NCBI GenBank assembly: GCA_030747125.1
Contig: JASLLI010000005.1
Location: forward strand, 1 to 40,309
DNA from: Fidelibacterota bacterium
Lineage (GTDB): Bacteria; Fidelibacterota; Marinisomatia; SCGC-AAA003-L08; D37C17
Length of the DNA: 40,309 nucleotides
Direction of reading: 5' to 3'
Below the pieces are notes generated by a model. That model was not told the origin of the DNA. It did no database searches and saw only the letters and a program-made list of their open reading frames with translations. Positions 25,237 to 34,215 of this stretch are shown piece after piece. Made by a program: the position numbers and the translations under genes. How positions within the stretch are numbered: the stretch's first letter is position 1; each line of letters starts with the position of its first letter.

Positions 25237-26112
25237 TTGATATTATCAATGACTGGTTTTGGCAGAGCTGAAACACAGAATGATGAGGTTATTTTAGCTG
25301 TTGAAATTCGTTCTGTGAACAGTCGTTATCTGGACTTTTCTCCCCGATTGCCTAAATCATTAATGCCCTTTGAAGATGAGGCACAACGGTTGGTGAAAGA
25401 AAAGTGTATCCGTGGCAGAGTGAGTTTATCAGCCAAAATTGAAAAAAAACCCGGAGTAAAAAACGGGATGGCACTCAACCACGAAAAATTAGCTGAATAT
25501 ATGGCTGTAGTCAAAGAAATTCAGGATTCCTCAAATAGGGAAGATTTACCTTCTATGGGAGATATTCTGAGGCTTCCTGAAATATTTTCAGGAGAAAACA
25601 GAGAGGAAGAAAACAGTTTAAAGGATTTATTTTTAGATTCCCTTAAAAGTGCCATCCATGAGATGAATTTAATACGGGCTGAGGAAGGGGAAAATATAGC
25701 AACGGATTTTGCTTCCAGATTAAAGTATATGGTTGAAGTTACAGGCGTCATCCAAAAGGCAGCTGATGCATCCCGGTCTGATATTGTTCAGCGGTACCAT
25801 CAAAAAATTAAGGACCTTTTAGATGATGTGAGCATTGATGAATCCCGGTTATGTCAGGAAGCAGCGATTTTGGCTGAAAAACGAGATATCACTGAAGAAA
25901 TGGTTAGGCTAAAGAGTCACATTGAACTGTTTAAATCCTATATGGAAACCTCAAAAAATGAGGGAAAAAAATTAAATTTCCTGATTCAGGAAATGGGAAG
26001 AGAGATAAACACCATTGGTTCAAAAACAGATGTTATTGAAATCAGTCATTTGGTAGTTGATCTGAAAGATGAGTTAGAAAAAATAAGAGAACAAGTACAA
26101 AATATTATATGA
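25237..26112 (+). CDS. yicC: YicC/YloC-family endoribonuclease
   Basis: A YicC family protein of about 291 aa; characterised members are RNA-cleaving enzymes. The N-terminus SMTGFGRAE and EIRSVNSRYLDFSPRLP and the C-terminal KKLNFLIQEMGREINTIGSK are the family signatures. The start is best placed at the TTG at 25237. It gives MILSMTGFG, matching the family start MIRSMTGFG, and the strong GGGGAGG ribosome site ends 8 nt upstream. The track's ATG at 25231 is only 2 nt from that site, and the later ATG at 25249 would drop the first residues. It overlaps gmk by 4 nt, as in many bacteria where yicC precedes gmk. Confidence 0.93.
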   Translation: MILSMTGFGRAETQNDEVILAVEIRSVNSRYLDFSPRLPKSLMPFEDEAQRLVKEKCIRGRVSLSAKIEKKPGVKNGMALNHEKLAEYMAVVKEIQDSSNREDLPSMGDILRLPEIFSGENREEENSLKDLFLDSLKSAIHEMNLIRAEEGENIATDFASRLKYMVEVTGVIQKAADASRSDIVQRYHQKIKDLLDDVSIDESRLCQEAAILAEKRDITEEMVRLKSHIELFKSYMETSKNEGKKLNFLIQEMGREINTIGSKTDVIEISHLVVDLKDELEKIREQVQNII

Positions 26113-26690
26113 GTATGGGAAAATTAATTGTATTGTCTGCTCCGTCAGGTACGGGGAAGACTTCTGTGTGTAAGCAATTGCTAAAGAATAACCCAATATG
26201 GAAATTTTCAGTGTCAGCCACAACCCGTCCATTGAGGGAAGGGGAAGTAGATGGGAAAGACTATATCCACATGTCGAATGAAAAATTCGAACATAATGTG
26301 AAATTTGGAGATTTCCTCGAATGGGAATGGGTACATGGAAATAAATATGGAACGCCTATTGGCCCCCTCGAAGATGTGTTGGATGATGGCGGGACCATGC
26401 TTCTGGATATTGATGTAAAGGGGGGAAAGACGGTGATGGAAGAGTTCCCCGAAAATACAGTTGGAATTTTTATTGAGCCACCGGGAGACGATGTACCCGA
26501 ACAGTTGGAGATTTTAGAAGAAAGACTGGAGAGTAGGGGGAATGAGCCTTCCAAGCTAATCAAACAGAGGTTGAAACGATTCCCGGTCGAAATGGAATAT
26601 AAAGAAGATTTTCAATTCCATTTTATAAATGAAGATTTAAAAGAAACAGTGAAAAATATTGAAAAAGTTATAAAGGAGAATATCAAGTGA
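26109..26690 (+). CDS. gmk: Guanylate kinase
   Basis: Gmk phosphorylates GMP to GDP with ATP. 193 aa with the P-loop LSAPSGTGKTS, SATTRPLREGEVDGKDY (GMP binding), FLEWEWVHGNKYGTP and MLLDIDVKGG. It starts with ATGAGTATG overlapping the yicC stop; the second ATG two codons later is also possible. Its TGA overlaps the GTG start of rpoZ. It supplies GDP/GTP, the substrates of the ppGpp synthetase encoded downstream. Confidence 0.96.
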   Translation: MSMGKLIVLSAPSGTGKTSVCKQLLKNNPIWKFSVSATTRPLREGEVDGKDYIHMSNEKFEHNVKFGDFLEWEWVHGNKYGTPIGPLEDVLDDGGTMLLDIDVKGGKTVMEEFPENTVGIFIEPPGDDVPEQLEILEERLESRGNEPSKLIKQRLKRFPVEMEYKEDFQFHFINEDLKETVKNIEKVIKENIK

Positions 26691-26968
26691 ATGTAAAAGC
26701 TATCCCCATGAGTGATTTGTATAAAGTATGTGATGATGTATATGAATCTGTCATGGTTATTGCTCAGCGTGCAAAACAAATCATAGATCAACGGGTAATT
26801 CCAATTGATGAAACAGAAGAAGTAGAAGATTCCATTTTGTATCAGGAACCAGAAATTAAAGTGGATTCTTTAGACAAGCCCATGGTACAGGCTCTGGGAG
26901 AATATATGGAAAACGAATTGGAATGGCGGCAACCATCAGAAGATGATCTCCAGTCCAATGGCTCATGA
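26687..26968 (+). CDS. rpoZ: RNA polymerase omega subunit
   Basis: A 93-aa omega-type protein following gmk, the classical gmk-rpoZ location. The central helix VYESVMVIAQRAKQIID corresponds to the conserved omega helix that embraces the beta-prime C-terminus, and an acidic tail follows. The divergence is large, so the call leans on position as well as sequence. Omega also forms one of the ppGpp-binding sites in some bacteria, and an Rsh enzyme is in the same cluster. The start is GTG inside the gmk stop. The 3' end overlaps the uracil-DNA glycosylase gene. Confidence 0.8.
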   Translation: MNVKAIPMSDLYKVCDDVYESVMVIAQRAKQIIDQRVIPIDETEEVEDSILYQEPEIKVDSLDKPMVQALGEYMENELEWRQPSEDDLQSNGS

Positions 26969-27620
26969 CCCGGAAAAATTATTCGGGTATTTAGAACAGA
27001 CTAAAGAACTTTACGGAAATACCATATACCTGGAAAATCCCACTGCAGAAAATCCCACGGTAAATGCAGAGGGATTAGCTGCATATTACAATGAAATCTG
27101 TAACTGTCAGCTCTGTGATTTAGGGAAAACCAGAACCAAGTTTGTATTTGGGATTGGAAATCCTGATGCTGACATTATTTTTTTGGGTGAAGCTCCCGGT
27201 GAAAAAGAAGATCTTGCCGGGGAGCCATTTGTAGGCAGAGCAGGAAAATTGTTAGATAAAATGCTGGCAGCCATCAATCTTACCCGGGATGATATATATA
27301 TCTGCAATGTATTAAAATGCAGACCCCCTAAAAACCGTGATCCCCTTCCCTCAGAGGTGGAAAAATGTGAGCCTTATCTGAATCAGCAATTATCCCTCAT
27401 ACAACCTAAACTCATTGTTGCCTTAGGCAGAATTGCAGCATGTACCATCTTAAAAACCAAGGAGCCCCTGAAAGAATTACGCAATAAGGTTTTTTCTTAT
27501 AAAGGAATTGATCTGTTAGTTACTTATCATCCTGCTGCGCTCCTGCGCAATCCTAATTTCAAAAGACCGGCCTGGGAAGACTTCCAGATGATCCGGGATA
27601 AATATCTGCTGAAAAACTAA
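26943..27620 (+). CDS. Family 4 uracil-DNA glycosylase
   Basis: Family 4 (Fe-S) uracil-DNA glycosylase, which removes uracil from DNA. Active-site motif FLGEAPGEKEDLAGEPFVGRAG, and the second motif in TYHPAALLRNP. Four Cys for a [4Fe-4S] cluster are seen: C-x2-C in CQLC, and a pair spaced by 16 in KCRPPKNRDP...VEKC, the TthUDGA pattern. About 226 aa. The start may be the ATG at 26943 or the ATG at 26958; both lie within the rpoZ end and neither has a strong ribosome site. Confidence 0.93.
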   Translation: MISSPMAHDPEKLFGYLEQTKELYGNTIYLENPTAENPTVNAEGLAAYYNEICNCQLCDLGKTRTKFVFGIGNPDADIIFLGEAPGEKEDLAGEPFVGRAGKLLDKMLAAINLTRDDIYICNVLKCRPPKNRDPLPSEVEKCEPYLNQQLSLIQPKLIVALGRIAACTILKTKEPLKELRNKVFSYKGIDLLVTYHPAALLRNPNFKRPAWEDFQMIRDKYLLKN

Positions 27621-27621
27621 T

Positions 27622-28983
27622 ATGGCTGAAAAGAAGCAGCCAATGCGTCTCCCCCCCCAATCTGTAGAAGCTGAAGAAGCAGTATTGGGGTGTATGCTGA
27701 TAGATCCCGAAGCCGTACCCAGAGTTCTCCATACTTTAACTGAGAAGAGTTTTTATAAAACAGTCCATGCCCACATTTTTACTGCAATTTCTGCCTTATT
27801 TGAAAAAAATGATACGGTGGATACCATTTCTGTGTCAGATGCTTTGCAAAAATCGGGAAAACTTGAAGAGATTGGCGGTGCTTATTTTCTGACAGGTTTA
27901 TCTTCAAATGCCCCCTCCGCTTCCAATGTTGAATTTTATGCAAAAATCGTAAAGGAAAAAGAAATTCTCCGCTCCATCATTCAGTCTGCAGTACAAATGA
28001 GCACAGAGGCATACGAAAGTCAGGAAGAAACCACTAATATTTTAGATAAGGCAGAACAGATTCTCTTTAACCTGTCACAGGATGCAAACCGTGGTGGCTT
28101 TACGGTGTTGGAGCCGGTTCTGCATGAAGTGTTGGATATTTGGGGAAGCCGTAAAGGAGGAGATCTTACAGGGGTTCCCACTGGCTACTATAAACTGGAT
28201 GACATCCTCTCGGGATTACAAGCTTCGGATCTCATCATTTGTGCGGGGAGACCATCCATGGGTAAAACTGCCTTAGCACTTTCCATTGCCCGAAATGCAG
28301 CTGTAGATTATGGTCATAAGGTAGGGCTATTCAGCTTAGAAATGTCCAACAGGCAGTTAGTGGAACGCCTTATCACTGCTGAGGCCAAGGTGGACAGCCA
28401 TTCAGTTCGTACAGGCAGACTCCCCAAAAAAGATTGGAAAAACCTCTCTAAAGCTGCAGGACCAATTTCCGAAGCGCAGATTTATATTGATGATACTGCA
28501 GGGCTTAACATCATGGAATTGCGTGCAAGAGCCAGACAATTAAAAGCTGAAAAGGATATTGAACTCCTTGTGGTTGACTATATCCAGCTGTTATACTCAG
28601 GAGGAAGAGTGGAGAGCCGGCAGCAGGAAATTTCCTTTATATCCAGGTCATTAAAAGCTCTTGCAAAAGATTTGAATATACCTATTCTTGCACTATCTCA
28701 GCTTTCCCGTGCACCTGAAACCCGTACTGATCATCGTCCCATCATGTCTGACTTGAGGGAAAGTGGTGCTATTGAACAGGATGCTGATGTAATCTTATTT
28801 ATATATCGAAAATATGTGTACAGCAAGAATGAAGAGGACAGGGGATTAGGAGAAATTATCGTTGCCAAGCACAGAAACGGTCCCACCGGAATGGTGGAAG
28901 TTTCCTTCATAGATAAATATGCCCGTTTTGAAAATCTGAGCCGAACTGAACAGGACTTTATTCCTGAAGACCTGCCTGCCTGA
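27622..28983 (+). CDS. dnaB: Replicative DNA helicase DnaB
   Basis: DnaB, 453 aa, the hexameric fork helicase. The N-terminal domain has PPQSVEAEEAVLGCMLIDP. The RecA-like motor has GVPTGYYKLDDILSGLQ, Walker A GRPSMGKTALALSIARNAA, FSLEMSNRQLVERLI, VVDYIQLL (Walker B), ILALSQLSR and SDLRESGAIEQDADVI. No intein interrupts it. It begins one base after the glycosylase stop and ends two bases before rsh, so it is embedded in the cluster. Confidence 0.98.
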   Translation: MAEKKQPMRLPPQSVEAEEAVLGCMLIDPEAVPRVLHTLTEKSFYKTVHAHIFTAISALFEKNDTVDTISVSDALQKSGKLEEIGGAYFLTGLSSNAPSASNVEFYAKIVKEKEILRSIIQSAVQMSTEAYESQEETTNILDKAEQILFNLSQDANRGGFTVLEPVLHEVLDIWGSRKGGDLTGVPTGYYKLDDILSGLQASDLIICAGRPSMGKTALALSIARNAAVDYGHKVGLFSLEMSNRQLVERLITAEAKVDSHSVRTGRLPKKDWKNLSKAAGPISEAQIYIDDTAGLNIMELRARARQLKAEKDIELLVVDYIQLLYSGGRVESRQQEISFISRSLKALAKDLNIPILALSQLSRAPETRTDHRPIMSDLRESGAIEQDADVILFIYRKYVYSKNEEDRGLGEIIVAKHRNGPTGMVEVSFIDKYARFENLSRTEQDFIPEDLPA

Positions 28984-28985
28984 TC

Positions 28986-31184
28986 ATGCTCCTGGATAAA
29001 TTAAAAAATATACTCCCTGGTGATGGGGGTGAATTCCCACCTGATTTTCAATCTATCATTCACAATCTGAATTACGAAAGAGAGAAGGATCAGGATCACA
29101 TCAATTTTATCTGGAATGTGTATCAATTCAGTGCGAATGCCCATGAAGGGCAGCAGCGCAGATCAGGAGAACCCTATTTCACTCATTGCTCATCCGTAGG
29201 AGTTATCCTTTCAGAATGGAAGATGGATGCCAAGACTATCTCGGCTGGATTACTCCATGATGTCATTGAAGACACTGAAGTCACCCGTGGTAAAATGGTG
29301 GAAAAATTCGGAGAAGAAATTACTGATCTGGTGGATGGTGTTTCAAAATTATCGGGAATTAAATTTTCCAGCAGACTGGAAAAACAGGCAGAGAATTTTA
29401 TGAAGATGTTTCTATCTGTTGCCAAAGATTTACGGGTAATCATCATAAAATTCGCTGACAGGCTGCACAATATGAGCACCATTGAGCATCTCCCTCTCAT
29501 AAAGCAGCGCCGCATTGCCATCGAAACGCGGGATGTGTATGCACCTTTAGCACATCGTCTGGGAATGAATAAATTAAAAATTGAGTTGGAGGACTTAGTT
29601 CTTAAAACCCTGGAACCAAATGAGTATAAACAGCTACAGAAAAAAGTTCGTGCATCCCGTAGACAACGGGAAAAATATATTGAGGAGTTTTCGAAGCCCA
29701 TACGCTATGAACTCAATTCTTTTAACATAACAGCAGAAATTTTAGGCAGGGCAAAACATTATTATTCCATTTTTGGAAAGATGCGCCGGCGCCATAAGAA
29801 GTTCGAAGAATTATTTGATTTATTTGCAATTCGCATTGTGGTTGATAAAATTGAAGAATGCTATGCTGTTTTAGGAGTAATCCATCAATTATATACTCCC
29901 CTGCAGGAACGGTTTAAAGATTATATTGCTACTCCTAAATCCAACGGATACCAATCCATTCATACTACGGTTTTTGGTCATAAGGGTAAAATGGTAGAGG
30001 TTCAGATTCGCACCAAAGAGATGGATCGTACCGCTGAAATCGGTGTGGCTGCCCATTGGGTCTATAAAGAACAGGGCTCAGTTAATGCTGAGGGAAAGGA
30101 CATTGACCGCCATATGCGTTGGCTGCGAGAATTAGTGGATGTACTGCAAGGAGAGGATACTAATCCTGATGAATTTCTTAAACTGCTTAAAGTTGATCTG
30201 TTTAAAGATGAAATTTTTGTCTTTACTCCTAAGGGAGATGTAACGCAGCTGCCTGCAAATTCCACACCTATTGATTTTGCATTCCAGGTACATTCGCAGG
30301 TGGGGATTCATTGCATTGGTGCCAAAGTAAATGGAAAAATTGTTCCCCTGAACACGGTTTTGAATAATGGAGATTCCATAGAAATAATTACTTCCAATAC
30401 GCAGAAACCCAGTTATGCCTGGCTGAAATTTGTTCAAACAGGCAAAGCGAAATCTCATATCAAACGCTGGGTAAAAAAGGAGCAGACAGAACAAAGCATC
30501 CGGCTGGGGAAGGAGATATTGGAAAAAACCCTGCGCAGAATGAAACGCATTGCAATTCTCACAGAATTACAAACCAAACCGCAGCTATTAGGATTTAATT
30601 CTGAGGATATGGTGTATTCCGCATTAGCAAACGGACAACTCACTGTGCGTGATATCATTGAAAAATTTGAACCGGTAGTGGAAGAACCGGAAGCAGACCC
30701 TGAAGAACAGTCCCTTACTGAACGGTTTATCAGGCGTGCAAGAAGACAGGCAAAAGGGGTGACTGTTGATGGCGTTCACAACGCCCTGTTGGCATTTGCT
30801 AAATGTTGTAGCCCTATTCCCGGTGACCACATTGTAGGTTATATCACTAGAGGTAGGGGGGTTACCATCCATCGCAACAGCTGCAAAAACATCCCCTTTA
30901 TGGAGGGAGAAGATAGATTTATATATGTGGAGTGGGATGTGCGTTCTGGAAGCTCATTTATCGTTCGACTAAAGATATCATTAGAAGACCGAAAACAATT
31001 ATTAAAAGATATAACGGAAAATATATCGGCCCTAAACATAAATATTACCAGTATTGATATGAAGGCAGCAGAAGGAATTGCTACTGCTATTATTATTCTG
31101 GAAGTACGCGATACCCGACAACTCGAGCGTCTGACAACCCGAATACAGAAAATACCTAACTTTATTTCTATAGAAAGGATGTAA
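28986..31184 (+). CDS. rsh: Bifunctional (p)ppGpp synthetase/hydrolase (Rsh, SpoT/RelA)
   Basis: A 732-aa long RSH enzyme that controls the stringent response. The hydrolase HD domain is intact (LLHDVIEDT at about 90, ADRLHNM), so it should degrade as well as make ppGpp. Synthetase: KHYYSIFGKMRRR, FDLFAIRIVV, RFKDYIATPKSNGYQSIHT, VEVQIRTKEMD and HWVYKE. The TGS domain (about 400-460) follows, then a Cys-containing conserved region (FAKCCSPIPGDHIVGYITRGRG) and a C-terminal ACT domain. It sits in a gmk-rpoZ-...-rsh cluster similar in idea to gmk-rpoZ-spoT of proteobacteria, here with two DNA genes between. Confidence 0.97.
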   Translation: MLLDKLKNILPGDGGEFPPDFQSIIHNLNYEREKDQDHINFIWNVYQFSANAHEGQQRRSGEPYFTHCSSVGVILSEWKMDAKTISAGLLHDVIEDTEVTRGKMVEKFGEEITDLVDGVSKLSGIKFSSRLEKQAENFMKMFLSVAKDLRVIIIKFADRLHNMSTIEHLPLIKQRRIAIETRDVYAPLAHRLGMNKLKIELEDLVLKTLEPNEYKQLQKKVRASRRQREKYIEEFSKPIRYELNSFNITAEILGRAKHYYSIFGKMRRRHKKFEELFDLFAIRIVVDKIEECYAVLGVIHQLYTPLQERFKDYIATPKSNGYQSIHTTVFGHKGKMVEVQIRTKEMDRTAEIGVAAHWVYKEQGSVNAEGKDIDRHMRWLRELVDVLQGEDTNPDEFLKLLKVDLFKDEIFVFTPKGDVTQLPANSTPIDFAFQVHSQVGIHCIGAKVNGKIVPLNTVLNNGDSIEIITSNTQKPSYAWLKFVQTGKAKSHIKRWVKKEQTEQSIRLGKEILEKTLRRMKRIAILTELQTKPQLLGFNSEDMVYSALANGQLTVRDIIEKFEPVVEEPEADPEEQSLTERFIRRARRQAKGVTVDGVHNALLAFAKCCSPIPGDHIVGYITRGRGVTIHRNSCKNIPFMEGEDRFIYVEWDVRSGSSFIVRLKISLEDRKQLLKDITENISALNINITSIDMKAAEGIATAIIILEVRDTRQLERLTTRIQKIPNFISIERM

Positions 31185-31185
31185 G

Positions 31186-31506
31186 ATGAAAAACCTAAAC
31201 TACACACGGGAAGATATTATCCGCAGAACCGGTGACAAGTTAAACCTTACCCGTGATGAAATGAAATTGATTCTGGATACCACTCTGGACACCATGGCAG
31301 ATATGTTAACTGAAAAGAAAAGCAGAATCCGGATTGAATTACGGAATTTTGGCATCTTTGAAGTAAAACCTACTAAAGCCAAACCCAGAGCGAGAAATCC
31401 ACGCACTAATGAGGAAGTTTTTGTACCTCCCCGTAGGAAGATTCATTTCAAACCGGGTAAAATCATTCGCCAGGAACTCCAACAGGAGTGGCATCCCAGC
31501 GATTGA
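31186..31506 (+). CDS. HU/IHF-family DNA-binding protein
   Basis: A 106-aa HU/IHF family nucleoid protein that binds and bends DNA as a dimer. N-terminal helices have YTREDIIRRTGDKL and MKLILDTTLDTMADMLT. The beta-arm region is IELRNFGIFEVKPTKAKPRARNPRTNEEV, with the conserved RNPRT, Pro tip and PRRKIHFKPGKII. AAAGGATG just before the ATG serves as ribosome site. Two bases separate it from rsh, and its end overlaps ruvX. Confidence 0.95.
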   Translation: MKNLNYTREDIIRRTGDKLNLTRDEMKLILDTTLDTMADMLTEKKSRIRIELRNFGIFEVKPTKAKPRARNPRTNEEVFVPPRRKIHFKPGKIIRQELQQEWHPSD

Positions 31507-31916
31507 GCCGGTATCTGGGAGTAGATTATGGTGAAAGGCGTATAGGCTTAGCCCTTTCAGATCCACTGGGGATCATTGCTAAACCTTTCACCATAATAGA
31601 CACCCAAAAAGAATCTCATCCCCAAAATAAAATCGCTGCAATTGCTTCTGAAAATGAGGTAATTGGTATTGTGGTGGGAATTCCCTATACTTTAAAGGGG
31701 ACGGAATCACCACAAACCATTAAAGTCCAAAACTTTATAGAATCGCTTAAACAATCTACCAATACAAAAATCATAGGTGTAGATGAACGCCTCAGTAGTG
31801 TTTCAGCAGAAAAAGCCTTAATAGAACAAGGTGTTAAAACAGGCCACAATAAAGGCAGAATTGATGAGACGGCTGCTGCTATAATTCTGCAGGAATATTT
31901 AGACTCAAAGTCCTGA
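31503..31916 (+). CDS. ruvX: YqgF/RuvX-family putative Holliday junction resolvase
   Basis: RNase H-fold nuclease of the YqgF/RuvX family, implicated in 16S rRNA 5' processing or recombination intermediates. Motifs are LGVDYGERRIGLALSDPLG, VVGIPYTLKG, VDERLSSVSAEKAL and GRIDETAAAIILQEYL, with the acidic active-site residues kept. I favour the TTG at 31503, which overlaps the HU stop (TTGA) and gives MSRYLGVDYGE, the usual family start. The track's GTG at 31488 adds five residues and overlaps its own possible GGAG site. Confidence 0.92.
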   Translation: MSRYLGVDYGERRIGLALSDPLGIIAKPFTIIDTQKESHPQNKIAAIASENEVIGIVVGIPYTLKGTESPQTIKVQNFIESLKQSTNTKIIGVDERLSSVSAEKALIEQGVKTGHNKGRIDETAAAIILQEYLDSKS

Positions 31917-33407
31917 ATGCAAAATAGACGCATCATTTTCCTACTTATCCTCTCTGCTGTATTGACAGGGCTGGCTCAACAACCCTTGCATGTAGGATTT
32001 CTGGCATGGTTCAGTTTAGTTCCCTTTCTCTTTATACTTCAGTCTATTCATAAGTTAAGCAAAGGGGTATGGATCGGTTTTATCTGGGGCTTTTTTTATT
32101 ACCTCTCTACCATTTTCTGGCTTGCAATGAATATTGGAACAACTCCCTTGATCGGGATTATTTCCATGTTGGCGGCTGTCCTGTATTGTACCCTTATCAG
32201 TATTCTCATTTGTATAACTGCGATATTTTTAAAAAAATATTACCCCGATAATTGGAGCGTAGCGTTCCCCTTTATTTGGACATTTATTGAATTTCTGCGA
32301 AACCGGGATATTCTAACCGGTGGACCTTGGACTGCCCTGTCAAATACACAGACAGAATATCTCACTCTGATTCAAAATACTGAAATCAGCGGAATCTATG
32401 GCATCAGTTTATGGCTGGTATTCCTAAATGTATGTATTTTTCGTTGGCTGAACAGACCTTATCCACAGAGAGCTTTCCAGCTCATCATTGTTTTTATTTT
32501 CCCCTGGATAACAGGATTAATACTTACCCCTGAAATTGAAATTAATAAAGGTAAGAGTGTTTCTGTGTCAGTGATACAACCCAATATCCATCTGTCGCAG
32601 AAATGGAAAAGGGGAGCTGCAAAATCCAATATGAAATTGATATTGGATGCCTCTCAGCCAGCTATTAATGATTCTGTAAAATTGGTTGTCTGGCCGGAAT
32701 CTGCCACCTCTGCCTTTATCATGCAGAAAAATACCTATTACCTGAATTGGATTCAATCTCATCTGAATAACTCAAAGTTAATGACGGGAGTTCCTTATTT
32801 TGAAGGGGAAGAACCACATAGAAAGTTTTATAATTCAGCGGTAATGCTTTCAGCCGATTCTGTGTATTCACTTTACCATAAATTAGTACTGGTTCCCATG
32901 GCGGAGCATATTCCCCTCTCAGATATTTACCCTTCCCTGAAGGAGTTGAATTTTGGTCAGGCAAATTTCACCCATGGTTCCTCCTACACCATGTATAAGG
33001 TAGATGGACATGCATTTGCTCCCATGATTTGCTTTGAATCTGTACTGCCCTGGTTAAGCAGGGAATTTATATTAAGAGGTGCGGAAGTGCTGGTGTATCT
33101 GGTGAATGACGGCTGGTATGAAACAGCTCCGGAGCCCCAACAGCATGCCAAGCAGGCAATTTTTCGTGCTGTGGAAAGTCGTCGTCCGGTTATCAGATGC
33201 ACTAATACGGGAATCTCTCTGGTGATAGATCCCGGTGGGAACATCAAAGGGGAGCTGCCGTTAAATGAGGCAGGCGTTATCAATACTGTAATCTATCCAA
33301 AAACAGCCTTAACTTTTTACACTAAATATGGTGATATTTTTGCAGTTATGTCAGGGATTATAATTTTATTATTTATAGCCGTAATACCTTTTAAAAAACA
33401 TGATTAA
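31917..33407 (+). CDS. lnt: Apolipoprotein N-acyltransferase
   Basis: Lnt adds the third acyl chain to outer-membrane lipoproteins, fitting the lipoproteins in this window. 496 aa. About six to seven hydrophobic helices precede a nitrilase-like periplasmic domain, and a last TM helix closes it. The Glu-Lys-Cys triad is visible as VVWPESATS (Glu near 262), YHKLVLVPMAEHIP (Lys near 322) and PMICFESVLP (Cys near 373). The family start (LTGLAQQPLHVGFLAWFSLVPFLF) is present. The ATG follows the ruvX stop immediately and the end overlaps the next gene by 8 nt. Confidence 0.95.
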   Translation: MQNRRIIFLLILSAVLTGLAQQPLHVGFLAWFSLVPFLFILQSIHKLSKGVWIGFIWGFFYYLSTIFWLAMNIGTTPLIGIISMLAAVLYCTLISILICITAIFLKKYYPDNWSVAFPFIWTFIEFLRNRDILTGGPWTALSNTQTEYLTLIQNTEISGIYGISLWLVFLNVCIFRWLNRPYPQRAFQLIIVFIFPWITGLILTPEIEINKGKSVSVSVIQPNIHLSQKWKRGAAKSNMKLILDASQPAINDSVKLVVWPESATSAFIMQKNTYYLNWIQSHLNNSKLMTGVPYFEGEEPHRKFYNSAVMLSADSVYSLYHKLVLVPMAEHIPLSDIYPSLKELNFGQANFTHGSSYTMYKVDGHAFAPMICFESVLPWLSREFILRGAEVLVYLVNDGWYETAPEPQQHAKQAIFRAVESRRPVIRCTNTGISLVIDPGGNIKGELPLNEAGVINTVIYPKTALTFYTKYGDIFAVMSGIIILLFIAVIPFKKHD

Positions 33408-33999
33408 ATACTTAATGATATTATTCAGCACCGCAATCCTCAGCGGAAACCAACCTACATCCTCCTTACCAAAACTGCAGTCTTTGGTGTTGCCGGGGTG
33501 GGGTGAGTTGAGTTTGGGAGAAGAAAAGCGGGCTCAGAGATTTTTCATTCAGGAAGCTGCTCTGTGGATAATGTATTTAGGTGCAAAAAAATCTTCCTCC
33601 TGGTATGAGAGTGATTATCTGGCATTTGCAGAATTGCATGCTGGTGTGGATATGCAAGGAAAGAATTATCTCTATGCAGTGAATATTGGTCACTATGATG
33701 ATTTCGACACCTATAATCAAACCAAAGAACATCAGCGTCTGGTAAAGGAAAAATATGCTTCGGGGCAGGGCTTTGAGTGGCAATGGAATAGTTCAGATAA
33801 TCGAAAAACTTATGATCAGATGCGAATTAATGCTGTCACCTATAATAAATATGCTCGATTTGCCATTGGAGGACTGGTGCTCCACCGCCTTATTTCATTT
33901 ATTGATGTACTCTATTTGGAACGGCAAAACAATTTCAATGTCCAAACTTCTTTGACCCCTGGTCAAACCCTTCAGGTTAACTGCATTTACCACTTTTAA
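33400..33999 (+). CDS. Hypothetical secreted/envelope protein
   Basis: A 199-aa protein with a hydrophobic start (YLMILFSTAILSG) that may be a signal peptide. SLVLPGWGELSLGEEKRAQRFF follows, which recalls DUF5683-like envelope proteins common in FCB bacteria (PGxGq..G... near the N-terminus). The middle is rich in Tyr, Asp and Lys, and one hydrophobic helix lies near the C-terminus (FAIGGLVLHRLISFIDVLY). No catalytic motif seen. It is coupled to lnt by an 8-nt overlap and is the last gene of the long plus-strand cluster. The 216 nt after it hold no recognisable feature. Confidence 0.7.
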   Translation: MIKYLMILFSTAILSGNQPTSSLPKLQSLVLPGWGELSLGEEKRAQRFFIQEAALWIMYLGAKKSSSWYESDYLAFAELHAGVDMQGKNYLYAVNIGHYDDFDTYNQTKEHQRLVKEKYASGQGFEWQWNSSDNRKTYDQMRINAVTYNKYARFAIGGLVLHRLISFIDVLYLERQNNFNVQTSLTPGQTLQVNCIYHF

Positions 34000-34215
34000 T
34001 TTACATCCCCATTAGCCGTCTATAAAATCGGGCTGTTAATTAAATCCTTTTTCCCCTAAATACATTGCCTGTAATTTTCGCGGTATTTTTGAAATTAGGG
34101 GGAGCCGGAGGATGAGGCCCTGACCACCTCAATTCCCTGTATATTTCCCAAAACATCCCTTTTCATTTACTTGTAATTTCATTTCTTATCCTTTCGTAAA
34201 TTAAGTACGGAACGG

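Noticed and set aside
34000-34215. Gap before the protease, checked for RNA or small ORF
   Set aside because: Only AT-rich sequence and a purine-rich patch (GGGGGAGCCGGAGGATGAGG) without a stable fold or frame.
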